Origin: JAAYBQ01 sp035403465
Lineage (GTDB): Bacteria > Spirochaetota > UBA4802 > UBA5550
Length of the DNA stretch: 64,000 nt
Direction of reading: 5' to 3'
Assembly (NCBI GenBank): GCA_035403465.1
Contig: DAONFG010000004.1
Coordinates: 1-64,000 of the forward strand
Below are positions 44,333-54,118 of this stretch, in pieces. A model generated the notes under the pieces. The model was not told where the DNA came from and did not search any database. It worked only from the letters and a program-made list of their open reading frames with translations. Position 1 is the first letter of the stretch, and each line of letters starts with the position of its first letter. The translations under genes were made by a program, and so were the position numbers.

Positions 44333-45586
44333 CTATATCCTTAAGAAATCTGTGGGAAAAGACCTGCAGATTTCATCTACGCCGGCCCTTACTTTTTTAA
44401 CAGCTTCATCGCTGTTTATGTTGTTTATTACATCGAGTATCAGTTTACCCACACGCCTGAACTCATCCTCTTTTAGACCGCGTGTTGTAAGCGCCGGGCT
44501 GCCCAGCCTTATACCGCTTGTAACAAACGGAGACTTATCGTCAAAGGGGACTCCGTTCTTGTTGCATGTGATCCCCGCTTCGTCCAGCCTGTTTGCCGCG
44601 TCTTTTCCGGTTACGCCCTTGTTGCGCAGGTCTATGAGTATCAGGTGGTTGTCTGTTCCCCCTGATACAAGTTTGAGTCCGCCTGACATAAGAGTCTCTG
44701 CAAGTGCCGAGGCGTTCTTTATGATCTGCTTCTGATATACGCTGAATTCGGGCTTAAGCGCTTCGCCGAATGCAACTGCCTTGGATGCGATTGTGTGCAT
44801 CAGCGGGCCGCCCTGTGTTCCCGGGAACATGAACTTGTTGATGTCGCCTATAAGCTCGTCGTTTGTGAGTACAACCCCGCCCCTGGGTCCGCGAAGTGTC
44901 TTGTGCGTGGTCATGGTCACGTAGTCTGCAACGCCGACCGGTGTGGGATGGTCTCCCGTGGCTACAAGGCCGGCAATATGCGCTATGTCTGCCAGCACTT
45001 TTGCGCCTACGCTGTCTGCAATTTCCCTGAATTTGTTAAAGTCTATTATCCTGGGGTATGCTGATGCACCCGCTATGATAAGTTTCGGTTTGTGTTCCTT
45101 TGCGAGTTTGTAGAGCTGGTCATAGTCTATCAGGTTGGTATCTTCTGTTACGCCGTAAGCTACCACGTTAAAGAACCTGCCGGAAAAGTTTACGGGCGAC
45201 CCGTGTGAAAGGTGGCCTCCGTGTGACAGGTTCATTCCTATATATGTGTCGCCGGCGTTAAGGTAGGACATCATTACAGCCATGTTGGCCTGTGCGCCCG
45301 AGTGGGGCTGTACGTTGGCCGCTTTGGCACTGAACAGTTTTTTAATTCTGTCTATTGCCAGGCTCTCTACTTCGTCTGCGTGCCGGCATCCGTTATAGTA
45401 CCTTTTCCCTGGATAGCCCTCGGCATATTTATTTGTCAGTGTGGATGATGACGCTTCGAGCACTCCCTGAGATACATAATTTTCAGAGGCTATCATTATC
45501 AGATTATCCTCCTGCCTTTTATCCTCGGCCCGGAGGATTCTGTATACTTCCGGATCTGCTGTTTTCAGGTATGATTTTTCTGCCAT
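44333..45586 (-). CDS. glyA: Serine hydroxymethyltransferase
   Basis: 417 residues, full length. PLP lysine in MTTHKTLRGPRGGVVL; the NKYAEGYPGKRYYNGC and HGGHLSHGSPVNFSG loops are conserved. It converts serine and tetrahydrofolate to glycine and methylene-tetrahydrofolate. First gene of a probable operon with the lipoprotein gene. No glycine riboswitch is visible in the 240 bases upstream. Confidence 0.97.
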   Translation of the reverse strand: MAEKSYLKTADPEVYRILRAEDKRQEDNLIMIASENYVSQGVLEASSSTLTNKYAEGYPGKRYYNGCRHADEVESLAIDRIKKLFSAKAANVQPHSGAQANMAVMMSYLNAGDTYIGMNLSHGGHLSHGSPVNFSGRFFNVVAYGVTEDTNLIDYDQLYKLAKEHKPKLIIAGASAYPRIIDFNKFREIADSVGAKVLADIAHIAGLVATGDHPTPVGVADYVTMTTHKTLRGPRGGVVLTNDELIGDINKFMFPGTQGGPLMHTIASKAVAFGEALKPEFSVYQKQIIKNASALAETLMSGGLKLVSGGTDNHLILIDLRNKGVTGKDAANRLDEAGITCNKNGVPFDDKSPFVTSGIRLGSPALTTRGLKEDEFRRVGKLILDVINNINSDEAVKKVRAGVDEICRSFPTDFLRI

Positions 45587-45829
45587 TTTATTACCTCTTG
45601 AATTACGGTGCCTGCCTTTTAAAGGGATTATTCCATATACATTCTTCTGATCCGGGCAGAATCTGCGTTCGAATCACAGACTGATGATTAATGCCGGCTG
45701 ATGCAGGTCACCTTTTAAAACAATTAAATCTTTCTTCTAAAATATCTGTCAATTTAAAATTTTTGTTGTACAACTGAGGCAACCCGGTATATAATAGACA
45801 TCTCGTGCCGGTTTAACCCTACTTTGTTT

Positions 45830-46693
45830 ATGGAGACTATTATCGTGAATGACCGTTTGAAGATTTTCCTTTTCAGGGGAATCCCCAAGAGCTTTATTTC
45901 CCGGTTCTTTGGAATTGTTGCGCTAATTCCGCTCCCTCCGTACCTGATGAACAACATAATAGACTGGTATGTTAAAAAATATGGAGTGAATCTCGAGGAG
46001 GCTGTAATCCCTGAAAATGGATTCAGAAACCTGAACCTCTTCTTTACCAGGGAGCTTAAAGACGGTGCGAGGAGAATCTCCAAAGGGAAAAACGACATTG
46101 TCGCAACGACGGATTCACGGGTCGACCAGTACGGAAAATTAAAAAAGGATACTATTATACAGGCTAAAGGGGTCGAGTATTCGGTAAAAGATCTTATTCC
46201 GTCGGATATGGCCGGAAAATTTATTGATGGGCATTTTATTACTCTTTATCTTTCACCCGGAGACTATCACAGGATCCATACGCCTGTTGCAGGTGAGATT
46301 ACAGGTTTCTTTAACATACCCGGCAAACTCTTCACGGTCCAGGAGTTCATGGTCAGGGGACTTCAAGGCCTCTTTGCGGTGAATGAAAGGCTGATTACCT
46401 ATATCAGCACAAAAAAGGGGCATGTTGCAGTATGTAAAATCGGCGCAATCAATGTGGGCAAAATTTCACTTTCGTATGATAAGGCTGTTACAAACAGGTT
46501 GTTCAGAAGGCGTAACGAGTTTTTTTATGATGCAGATAAACGCCCTGTTGTGAAAAAGGGTGATGAGATAGGGATTTTCAATCTTGGTTCGACTGTAATT
46601 ATTCTTTTTGAAAAGGGGATGGTTAAGTTTGACAGGCTTAAGGCAGGACAGAAGGTCAGGGTCGGCGATAAAATCGGTGAATTCACAGCCTGA
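45830..46693 (+). CDS. psd: Phosphatidylserine decarboxylase proenzyme
   Basis: 287 residues from ATG 45830 (GTG 45845 with GGAG upstream is an alternative). The self-cleavage site LGST (NLGSTVIIL) yields the pyruvoyl cofactor; ATTDSRVDQYG and the YHRIHTPVAG histidine motif are conserved. It makes phosphatidylethanolamine at the inner membrane. Class I type length. No pssA is adjacent. Confidence 0.92.
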   Translation: METIIVNDRLKIFLFRGIPKSFISRFFGIVALIPLPPYLMNNIIDWYVKKYGVNLEEAVIPENGFRNLNLFFTRELKDGARRISKGKNDIVATTDSRVDQYGKLKKDTIIQAKGVEYSVKDLIPSDMAGKFIDGHFITLYLSPGDYHRIHTPVAGEITGFFNIPGKLFTVQEFMVRGLQGLFAVNERLITYISTKKGHVAVCKIGAINVGKISLSYDKAVTNRLFRRRNEFFYDADKRPVVKKGDEIGIFNLGSTVIILFEKGMVKFDRLKAGQKVRVGDKIGEFTA

Positions 46694-46803
46694 CAAAATA
46701 TTTTTAAAATAGAAATTGGGCTTGAATTTTCAAATTAAAATGCTAATAAGACATGTTTTCATGTAATTATTATGGTATATAAAAACAAACCGGGGGGTAC
46801 ACT

Positions 46804-47538
46804 ATGGGATACCATTCAGCTTCTATGATGATGTACATAGATGCACAGGTAAAGTTCTGGAAAAACCAGAAAGATGCTATTGATCAAGTCGAGGTGAAAG
46901 AGAAAACAAGGGCAGCATCGGGACAAAAGCCGTTTGTAACGATATCAAGGCAGTACGGTGCAGGTGCGTATGAAGTCGGCGAAAAACTTGTAACGCTTAT
47001 GAATGAAAGGTTAAAACCTGAGCATGCATGGGCTGCTTATGACCGCAAATTGCTTGATAAGCTGGAAAAAGATCTTGGTCTTTCAGAATCACTTGCAGGG
47101 ACACTGACAGAAAACGCACGGGCAAAACTGACCGATCTTCTGCAGACAAACTTTTCTAAATTCCCTCCGCAGGTTGCAGTATACAGAAAACTTGTGGAGA
47201 ATATAAGGACCCTTGCCTCCAACGGTAATGTGGTTATCATAGGAAGGGCGGGCAATATTATTACAGAGGATATGGCCAACGGATTTCATGTACGGGTTGT
47301 TGCTCCTCTGCACCAGAGGGTTGAAAGGATGAGCAAGATCCTCTCCGTTCGTTATGAGGAAGCTAAACAGATTGTTATGGAGAGGGATCAGAAGAGGGAC
47401 AGCTTTATCAGCGAGTATGTAAAACATGACAATACTGATCCCCTGAACTATAACCTTGTGCTTAACATGGGCAAACTGTCCGTTGATGAAGCCGCAGAGA
47501 TCATAGCTGCTTCAATGAAGATCTACAGCATGCTATAA
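46804..47538 (+). CDS. Cytidylate-kinase-like family protein
   Basis: 244 residues of the Cytidylate_kin2 family. The P-loop region is SRQYGAGAYEVGEKLV (about 49-64); ISRxxGAG replaces the usual GxxGxGKS. VVIIGRAGNII and the LID-like RDQKRDSFISEYV are conserved. Members phosphorylate an unknown substrate, possibly a nucleoside monophosphate, or act as regulatory kinases. The first 45 residues are a helical extension. The next gene starts 4 bases after its stop. Confidence 0.8.
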   Translation: MGYHSASMMMYIDAQVKFWKNQKDAIDQVEVKEKTRAASGQKPFVTISRQYGAGAYEVGEKLVTLMNERLKPEHAWAAYDRKLLDKLEKDLGLSESLAGTLTENARAKLTDLLQTNFSKFPPQVAVYRKLVENIRTLASNGNVVIIGRAGNIITEDMANGFHVRVVAPLHQRVERMSKILSVRYEEAKQIVMERDQKRDSFISEYVKHDNTDPLNYNLVLNMGKLSVDEAAEIIAASMKIYSML

Positions 47539-47542
47539 TCTC

Positions 47543-48031
47543 ATGAAAGCAGGAAGTATTCAAAGATTTGAGCTGAATGACTTCCTGCTTCAATATGACT
47601 TTACTGCTGAAGTCCTGCTCTGCAAAAGCATTTCAGCTGCAAAAAATCTCTGGATAAAAAAAATTGAAGAAGGCGGCATCATTCTCGACGTAGTTGAGGG
47701 TGATGCCCTTTTTTATATAGCCTTTGAATACAATGATACTGACGGCTTGTTCCTCGCCGTCAACAAGTCCGACGGGAAAACTGCCTGGGACATACCGGGC
47801 AGGGCATACATGTACAGGATCTTCAGCGGGTTTATTTTTCTCATATTCATTGATGAAAACGGCAGGTATTTCCTGATTAAAAGTTCATGCCTGGACGGCG
47901 GGATAATCTGGCACCACGAAGTGGATATTGACCTTGCTGAATATACAATCAGGAATGATTATGTTTCACTGGTATATAACGACGGCAGGAAAGAGGTGCT
48001 GGATATGTGTACCGGAAACAAGATAGAGTAA
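47543..48031 (+). CDS. Hypothetical protein, beta-rich
   Basis: 162 residues, no signal peptide. Successive strands (GDALFYIAFEYNDTDGLFLAV, KTAWDIPGRAYMYRIFSG, GGIIWHHEVDIDLAEYTI) look like blades of a PQQ-type beta-propeller without the full ring. Four bases after the cytidylate-kinase-like gene, so probably translated from the same message. Function unknown. Confidence 0.65.
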   Translation: MKAGSIQRFELNDFLLQYDFTAEVLLCKSISAAKNLWIKKIEEGGIILDVVEGDALFYIAFEYNDTDGLFLAVNKSDGKTAWDIPGRAYMYRIFSGFIFLIFIDENGRYFLIKSSCLDGGIIWHHEVDIDLAEYTIRNDYVSLVYNDGRKEVLDMCTGNKIE

Positions 48032-48051
48032 CAGGAGACATTAACTGTCCC

Positions 48052-51000
48052 CTATCTCCTCCAGTCTTCCATGTAGTAGTCTATGCTGAACGGGATGCTG
48101 TCATCAATTATCGGTTCAGCGTTCCTGTGCGACTTGGCCAGGTTTGTCCTGCCGTATTCGCTCTCCTTGCCCATCCTCTGCGAGTATTCGATAGCTTTCC
48201 AGTAGGCAAGGTCGCGTTTGTCGTATTCCCCGAGCTGCTGGTAGACCGCACCAAGATTGTTGTATCCTGTTGCCAGTGACTGGAACAGTTTGACGTTGGA
48301 CTTTTTGCTGAAGTCCGGGCTGCTGTTCTTGTCAGCCTCGTACTCCATGACATATATCATTTTCAGGAATTCTCCCTTGGCAGCGTCGTAGTTGCCGTTT
48401 TTGTAGAACGCGTTGCCAAGCGGCAGCATGAGTTCGGGTGACTGTATAAAGTCATCATAAAGCAGCAGCCACCTTTCAAGGGCAAATGTGTTCTGGCCCT
48501 TCAGGTAGTAAACCCGCCCCAGGTTGTAGTTAAGTTCAGGGGATATGAAACTGTTATTGAATGCCTTTTCATAATAGGACTGGGCCGTTGTGTAGTTCTC
48601 CATTTTCTCCCGTTCGTTGTCGGGCATCTCGTCGTCAAGGGCGCCCTCCCTTGTCTTGATCTTGTCGAAGTAATAATAGAAAATATTGGCAAGGTAGAAG
48701 TATGTCTTCCCTATGTTTTCTGTTTCCCTGTAAAAGTCATCCTCGGTAAAGTCGGGCTGAATGGAATAATTGTCGGTTGCGCCCTTGAGGTACTTGTACG
48801 CGTTCACCGGGTCATTGGTATTGTAATAGTATTCGCCGGTAAGGTGCAGGGCTGCAAAATATCTTGGCGAAAGGTCGAGCGCTTTGTCAAGATAGCGTTT
48901 CATGGCTGTGAAGTTTTCCTGTGCCTGGTGGTACCTGGCGTACTGTACGTGAAGAGGAGGATAGTCCGGATCCTTTTCGTTCAGCGCCCTCAGCACTTCA
49001 AGTACGGCCGGGTACGTGTTGTCATCGGAATCCTTGAGCCTGGGTGAAGTAACGCCGTAATCTATGCGTATGCTTGAATCACCCTTTCGCTTTTTATCAA
49101 GGTAGAAACCTGCAAGTTTTGCAAGCAGGGGTGAAGGCAGTTCTGAAAGCATATCCTTCTCCCGGATCTCCGCGTGCAGGGTTGCCGCAAGGGGGAACGA
49201 GTCGCGTTCAATGTAGAGGTTGAGCAGCCCTGAATATCCCGCGACAGAGTCAGGGTCGACTTTAAGTATATCCTCGTAATATTTCTTGGCCTTGAGGTAC
49301 TGCCCCTGCATGAAATAGGCGTTTCCTATGCCCACGAGTGCAGTAATGTTTTCATCATCAACCAGGAGTGCCCTGCGGTAAAAGTTTATGGCAAGGTCCA
49401 GGTTGGTCTCCTGCGCAGGATCTTTTTTGCCGCCGAAGTACCACTGCGGCACAGAGGGCTTAATGTTCGGGTAGTATTCCTTGCTTATCTTCGCGTAAAA
49501 ATATCCCAGGTTGTTCAGCGTATCTATATGTGTCCTGTCAATGATATATGCATCGTTGAGTTTCTGCAGGGATTCCTGGTAGTCCTTGTTTTTAAGGTAT
49601 GCCCTTGCATAGGCGTTGTAGCCGTACAGGAAATCCTTTACATATTCTTCATCCACTTCACGGAAAAGCTTTTCAGCCTCTTCATATCTTCCCTTGCGGT
49701 CAAACCTGTTCCCTTCAAGACCGCTGCTGATAATGATCTCAACGCCTTTGTGGATAAGCCGTTTTGCCATTACCGGTTTGTATATAAACTGGTACGAAAG
49801 GATGGTAATTACACAGGCAACTGCTGCTGATATACCGAATACCTTTGTAAATTTTAAAAGATTCTTCTGCCTTTCACGGCCTTCAATTGTGTACTCCGGC
49901 CTCTGGGCAATTACCCTTCTTTTCTGGCCTTTTTCGTCAACCAGGGTTATGTGAGTTTTTAGTTTCTTTTCAAGAAACTTCTGGATGCTGTCTTCCGGTT
50001 TTCCCGCTATGATCATGTCGACAAGTCTGCGTGTGTCAGCGGCAGACATGAGGTCATTTATTATAACATTGCGAATCGTGTGGCGTATGGCCGGGTTAAA
50101 GAGGATCATGGCCTTTTTAAGTTTGGCAAGGTCACGGTCCGTGATTTCAATAGATGATGCGGATTCTACGGCAACCGGTTTTGCAACGGGCTTTGAGGGC
50201 CTTGATTCGGTTTCATATTCATCCTCAAGAGGTTCAATGGTAAGTGTATCATCTTCATGGTATAATTCAGCAGCCGGTTTCTGTTCTGTAAAATCGTGAC
50301 TGATCTCTGCTGATTCTATGTCTGCGAATTCATCAAATTCATTCGCTTCAGGTGCTGCGCCTTTGCCTGGTTTTTCTGCAGGTGCTTCTACATCAAGGAA
50401 TTCATCCTGGTGGAAATCCTCGAATTCATCCAGTGTGCTTCTTTCTTCTGCTGGTGCTTTTTCTGTGCCCAGGTCAATATCCGCAAAATCAAGGTTTTCA
50501 GTAAAACCTTCATCTGCAGGGATTTCAGCCCCGGGAACCGGTTCAGGTTTTTCTTCTGATACAAGGCTGTCAATGTCGATATCCGGTATATCCTGATCCC
50601 CGGCTTCGGGCAGTTCTGCGTGTTCATCAACAGATATTTCGTTGAAGTCGGGTATGCTCAGGTCTTCTTCGCTTTCAATGGATATCTCTTTTGACGGTTT
50701 ACCCCTGGTCGAAGGTTTTTTTTCCGTGATTGCTGAAAGGTCTTCTATCTCTTCAAAGCTTTCAGTTGCCGGTTCGGCCGGTGTTTCTTCATCTTCAATA
50801 AAAGAGAGATCGCTATCTGAAAGAGGCAGTATCTCCTCTTCCTCCCCGGAAAGTTTAACTGAAGGTTCTGTTATGCTCTCTGTAATGTCTTCAAATTCAT
50901 GGTCCCTGATATCTTCAGCTTCAGGCGGGAATAGGTCGGTATCATGGTCAAGCTCGTCAAGTCCAAGTTCTTCGGGTCTTCTTTCATGCGCAGTGTCATC

Positions 51001-51201
51001 ATATTCCGTCATGGATTCGTCAAATGGTTCTTCTTCCATGGCCTCGGCCGGTTCACCCTCTTCAGAAGGCTGGAACCGGATTGAAGGCTTGACTTCCCTG
51101 GCAGGGAGAACATGAGTTTCCCCGGTGACTATTTTAACTATGCGTTCTATCTCGGCCAGTTCGTCCGGGGTGTATTCTATTTCAGTTTTCTTCGCTGCCA
51201 T
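48052..51201 (-). CDS. Large acidic/TPR membrane protein, FlcA-like (periplasmic flagellar collar)
   Basis: 1,049 residues in three parts: a very acidic, low-complexity cytoplasmic region (about 1-340, rich in E, D, P, S), a conserved helical segment (about 345-425, KLKKAMILFNPAIRHTIRN), one membrane helix (about 454-474), then periplasmic TPR repeats to the end (NTYPAVLEVLRALNEKDP, PELNYNLGRVYYLKGQN, YNNLGAVYQQLGEYDKRDLA). This layout fits the spirochaete collar protein FlcA, which surrounds the periplasmic flagellar motor and holds the stators. The assignment rests on architecture and on fliM in the same window. It could be another spirochaete TPR protein. Confidence 0.75.
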   Translation of the reverse strand: MAAKKTEIEYTPDELAEIERIVKIVTGETHVLPAREVKPSIRFQPSEEGEPAEAMEEEPFDESMTEYDDTAHERRPEELGLDELDHDTDLFPPEAEDIRDHEFEDITESITEPSVKLSGEEEEILPLSDSDLSFIEDEETPAEPATESFEEIEDLSAITEKKPSTRGKPSKEISIESEEDLSIPDFNEISVDEHAELPEAGDQDIPDIDIDSLVSEEKPEPVPGAEIPADEGFTENLDFADIDLGTEKAPAEERSTLDEFEDFHQDEFLDVEAPAEKPGKGAAPEANEFDEFADIESAEISHDFTEQKPAAELYHEDDTLTIEPLEDEYETESRPSKPVAKPVAVESASSIEITDRDLAKLKKAMILFNPAIRHTIRNVIINDLMSAADTRRLVDMIIAGKPEDSIQKFLEKKLKTHITLVDEKGQKRRVIAQRPEYTIEGRERQKNLLKFTKVFGISAAVACVITILSYQFIYKPVMAKRLIHKGVEIIISSGLEGNRFDRKGRYEEAEKLFREVDEEYVKDFLYGYNAYARAYLKNKDYQESLQKLNDAYIIDRTHIDTLNNLGYFYAKISKEYYPNIKPSVPQWYFGGKKDPAQETNLDLAINFYRRALLVDDENITALVGIGNAYFMQGQYLKAKKYYEDILKVDPDSVAGYSGLLNLYIERDSFPLAATLHAEIREKDMLSELPSPLLAKLAGFYLDKKRKGDSSIRIDYGVTSPRLKDSDDNTYPAVLEVLRALNEKDPDYPPLHVQYARYHQAQENFTAMKRYLDKALDLSPRYFAALHLTGEYYYNTNDPVNAYKYLKGATDNYSIQPDFTEDDFYRETENIGKTYFYLANIFYYYFDKIKTREGALDDEMPDNEREKMENYTTAQSYYEKAFNNSFISPELNYNLGRVYYLKGQNTFALERWLLLYDDFIQSPELMLPLGNAFYKNGNYDAAKGEFLKMIYVMEYEADKNSSPDFSKKSNVKLFQSLATGYNNLGAVYQQLGEYDKRDLAYWKAIEYSQRMGKESEYGRTNLAKSHRNAEPIIDDSIPFSIDYYMEDWRR

Positions 51202-51492
51202 TAATCATTCCGTAATTTATAATTGCCCGATGAAGAGACATAATTCAGCAAATATTCTTTTATTTTAAAAATCAATTAAAATTCCTGTTATGCATTAAAT
51301 AATAACTGCCGCAAATCAGCAGTTATCCTCTTATTATTTATCGACAAAACAACAGCACATTTGAAGCTTAAAATAAAAAGTCAGCTTAGATAATACCTTT
51401 TGTGAATTAATCACAAAAAAAAATCATAATATTCAGAGATATTTTTTCTATTACCGATATATAAATATGGAAAGGCTGTCGGCATATAAGCA

Positions 51493-51506
51493 GGCGGCAC
51501 TGTTGC
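51493..51506 (+). promoter_or_regulatory. Weak sigma-54-like promoter
   Basis: GGCGGCACTGTTGC has GG (51493-51494) and GC (51505-51506) 12 bases apart and a full TTGCA -12 box, but a poor -24 box. The predicted start is near 51518, 14 bases before the CBM48-protein ATG. The rest of the 51202-51522 intergenic region is A+T-rich with nothing else seen. Confidence 0.3.
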
Positions 51507-51531
51507 ATTATTATGGTTCAGGGTGAATAGA

Positions 51532-52266
51532 ATGAGGAGAGCCGGAAAGCTCTGCATGATACTTTGTGCAGTTCTGCTTACATCGTCAAGGTCTGACAGT
51601 ACTGCAGAAATTGATTACCAGAAGCTTATGTTCCTGAAACAGGCAAATCCGCCTGAAAAAATAAGACTTATAATGACTCAGAACTTCGGAACGGGAAAAC
51701 CGGTTGTTGCCGACGGCCTGCTCTTTACCTACAAGTGCAGGAAAGCCCTGAAGGTTTTCATTGCCGGCAATTTCAGTGCGTGGAAAATGAAACAAATGGA
51801 ACGTGGTAAGGATGGTGTCTGGTTCTTTTTTCTCACTGACAGCGATTTTTCCGGCAGGATTGAGTACAAGTTCAATGTTGACGGATTATGGACAGAGGAC
51901 CCGTACAATATTGCGCGCGAGGATGACAGGTACGGATCATATATCTCTACTGCCGAGCTTGAACCCGCCCGTGAAAATAAACTCGTGACATACAAAATGC
52001 TCAGGAAGGGCGTTATAGTTTTCAGGATATATAAGCCGGAAGCATCAATCGTTTCGTTAGTGGGTGATTTCAACGGATGGAATCCTGAAAATGACCTGCT
52101 GCGGAAGGGGTCTGACGGTATATGGAGACTGGAAAAACGCCTTGCGTCAGGAACGTACAGGTACAAGTACGTTATTGACGGCCAGTGGCTGCCCGATACG
52201 TTTAACCCGGATTCAGCTTCAGACAGTACCGGAGATATATGTTCAGTCATACAGATTAAGCGGTGA
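51532..52266 (+). CDS. Exported protein with two CBM48-type glycogen-binding domains
   Basis: 244 residues from ATG 51532 (GTG 51523 is possible). A short signal sequence (MRRAGKLCMILCAVLLTSS) precedes two E-set/CBM48-like domains: KVFIAGNFSAWKMKQMERGK...YKFNVDGLWTEDP and VSLVGDFNGWNPENDLLRKG...YKYVIDGQWLPDTFNP. These bind alpha-glucans next to catalytic domains in branching and debranching enzymes, but no catalytic domain is present here. An envelope glucan binder or a structural module is likely. The signal peptide sets it apart from AMPK-type cytosolic proteins. Confidence 0.78.
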   Translation: MRRAGKLCMILCAVLLTSSRSDSTAEIDYQKLMFLKQANPPEKIRLIMTQNFGTGKPVVADGLLFTYKCRKALKVFIAGNFSAWKMKQMERGKDGVWFFFLTDSDFSGRIEYKFNVDGLWTEDPYNIAREDDRYGSYISTAELEPARENKLVTYKMLRKGVIVFRIYKPEASIVSLVGDFNGWNPENDLLRKGSDGIWRLEKRLASGTYRYKYVIDGQWLPDTFNPDSASDSTGDICSVIQIKR

Positions 52267-52303
52267 GCGGCGGAGTGTACCGGTAAAACTTCTGTTGCGG
52301 ATT

Positions 52304-53020
52304 TCAGCAGCCGCTGATGTAAACAAATTCGTCTTCATGAAACCATGTCCCGGTTGACCAGTCCATCTTTTCATTGACATGGAAGCTGTTCTTGTAGGCC
52401 ATGCTGCCGTTATTCCTCACGTAATAGCCAAGGTAATAATAGTCGAGCCCCAGTGAGGCGGCATACGCCGTTTCCTGTAACACGCTGAATGTCCCCAGCC
52501 TGTAATCGCTGAAGTCCGTGTCGTAGACAAAGTAAATGCTGCTTAGAGACCTTGATGAGACGTCAAGGAACCCTGCTGCGATCAGGCGGCTGTCCAGGTA
52601 GTATTCAGACTGGATTGCCGGGCAGGACTGCGTGTAAAATGAATGAAGAAAATCGCTCTGGCTGGAAACCTTGCCGAATCTTACCTCTGAATGTTTTCTG
52701 TATATTTCAAAAATTTCATCGCTGTATTCAAGTTGGTTAAAACGCACCTCTATCTCTCCGCACCTGTGTACAACGCGTTTCATGCTCTTCGTGTAATTCA
52801 GTTCCGATGTCCGGATTCTTATGGGGATACATTCCCCGCAGCCGCTGCATACGGGCCTGAAGTAGTACATGCCGAACTTTCTCCATCCGCGGGCAAGCAG
52901 TATATCAAGTTCTTCAGCCGTAAGCTGCGATGCAAAGAAATAATTCGTGCGCCATTTTCTCCCCTCCAGGTAAGGGCAGTCTGATTCAGGGCTTGTCTGC
53001 AAGTCTGAATGCAGGATCAT
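52304..53020 (-). CDS. bpt: Bpt-type aminoacyl-tRNA protein transferase
   Basis: 238 residues of the ATE family, bacterial Bpt branch. The N-terminal cysteine cluster CPYLEGRKWRTNYF and CSGCGECIPIRI is intact, and the C-terminal LGLDYYYLGYYVRNNGSMAYK matches the family. Bpt moves leucine from tRNA to N-terminal Asp/Glu of proteins, marking them for ClpAP in the N-end rule. It lies 10 bases after pyrE on the same strand. Confidence 0.88.
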   Translation of the reverse strand: MILHSDLQTSPESDCPYLEGRKWRTNYFFASQLTAEELDILLARGWRKFGMYYFRPVCSGCGECIPIRIRTSELNYTKSMKRVVHRCGEIEVRFNQLEYSDEIFEIYRKHSEVRFGKVSSQSDFLHSFYTQSCPAIQSEYYLDSRLIAAGFLDVSSRSLSSIYFVYDTDFSDYRLGTFSVLQETAYAASLGLDYYYLGYYVRNNGSMAYKNSFHVNEKMDWSTGTWFHEDEFVYISGC

Positions 53021-53030
53021 AAGCGGACTT

Positions 53031-53705
53031 TCAGTTGACCCCGTACTTTTCCCGATATTCCTCCATCTTTGTAATCATGGAGCTGTCAATGCCGTAGCCC
53101 CCTGATAGTGAAGGCGTCTTCAGGAATTCGATTATATCAAGAATGTTTACTATGGGGTAAAATTTCAGCCCTGTTGATTCTGTAAGTTCCTGGATGGCTG
53201 ATTTTTCGCCGGTACCCTTTTCCATCCGGTCAACCGATATTATCACAGCTGTAAGCTGCGGGTTGCCCTGACCTTTAAGTATGTCAAGGGACTCGCGAAC
53301 AGCCGTACCTGCTGTAATGACATCATCAACAAGTATTACCCTGTCGTCTGCCGCGAGGGTTTTGCCCACCATGAGCCCCATGTCGCCGTGGTCCTTGACC
53401 TCTTTCCTGTTAAAAGCGTAGTGCACATCGATGCCGTGCTCGTGATAAAGAGCGTTAACTGCTGCAATAGCAAGCGGGATCCCCTTGTATGCAGGCCCGA
53501 AAATAGCCGTGTATTTATCTTTTATATTATCTACAATTGTGCTGGCATAGAAGCTGCCGAGCCTGTTTATGGCGCGTCCGGTGTGAAGCATCCCGGTGTT
53601 GAGAAAATATGGTGAAAGCCTTCCGGATTTAAGGGTGAATTCGCCGAATTTAAGGGCTTTGCTGTCCAGAAGGAATGTTATGAATTCTTTTTTATACTCT
53701 TTCAT
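53031..53705 (-). CDS. pyrE: Orotate phosphoribosyltransferase
   Basis: 224 residues. PRPP-binding motif VILVDDVITAGTAVRES (about 122-138), FGPAYKGIPLA and the YAFNRKEVKDHGD loop. It makes OMP from orotate and PRPP in pyrimidine synthesis. First gene of a pyrE-bpt pair. Upstream lies about 250 bp without a gene before a MITE-like repeat. Confidence 0.95.
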   Translation of the reverse strand: MKEYKKEFITFLLDSKALKFGEFTLKSGRLSPYFLNTGMLHTGRAINRLGSFYASTIVDNIKDKYTAIFGPAYKGIPLAIAAVNALYHEHGIDVHYAFNRKEVKDHGDMGLMVGKTLAADDRVILVDDVITAGTAVRESLDILKGQGNPQLTAVIISVDRMEKGTGEKSAIQELTESTGLKFYPIVNILDIIEFLKTPSLSGGYGIDSSMITKMEEYREKYGVN

Positions 53706-53953
53706 TGCGTGCTCCTGTATCGTTGCTAATATAAGTATTACGAGGAAGACTTTCAGTATATTCCTCCTGAAAAGAGAAGATCATCCTGTCTGGAAAATGG
53801 TGTCGAGCATTTTTTGTCAAATCCTTCACGCGGCTGAGAAATAATCATCCTTGACAGAATTTAATTTTTATGTTAATTCACCAGTGTTAACCTTACGGGG
53901 GTTTTATAAACGATAATGCGTAATTATAGCAGTTATCGATTAGATTAATCCCG

Positions 53954-54064
53954 GTCATTGCGAACGGAGTGAAGCAATCTGTACAGACAGGTATGTGTTT
54001 AATGCAATAGGAAGGTATTTTCAAAAACAGACTGCCACGGCATTTCATGCCTCGCAGTGACAGG
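53954..54064. repeat. Dispersed MITE-like repeat, short copy C (inverted)
   Basis: Starts GTCATTGCGAACGG and ends CCTCGCAGTGAC, the same inverted ends as copies A and B but in the opposite orientation. Its inner part keeps ACTGCCACGGCA and the T-rich segment but lacks about 100 bp with the two palindromes, so it is a shortened form. It sits in the pyrE/mlaF divergent intergenic region. Confidence 0.7.
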
Positions 54065-54118
54065 CGTAGTCTATTTTAAAAATAATCACATTGGTGAATA
54101 ACCTGAAAGCAGAAATCC

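Noticed and set aside
50642..51115. 157-codon serine-rich frame opposite the FlcA-like gene
   Set aside because: Mirror image of the Glu/Asp-rich coding region on the other strand; no start site or motif.
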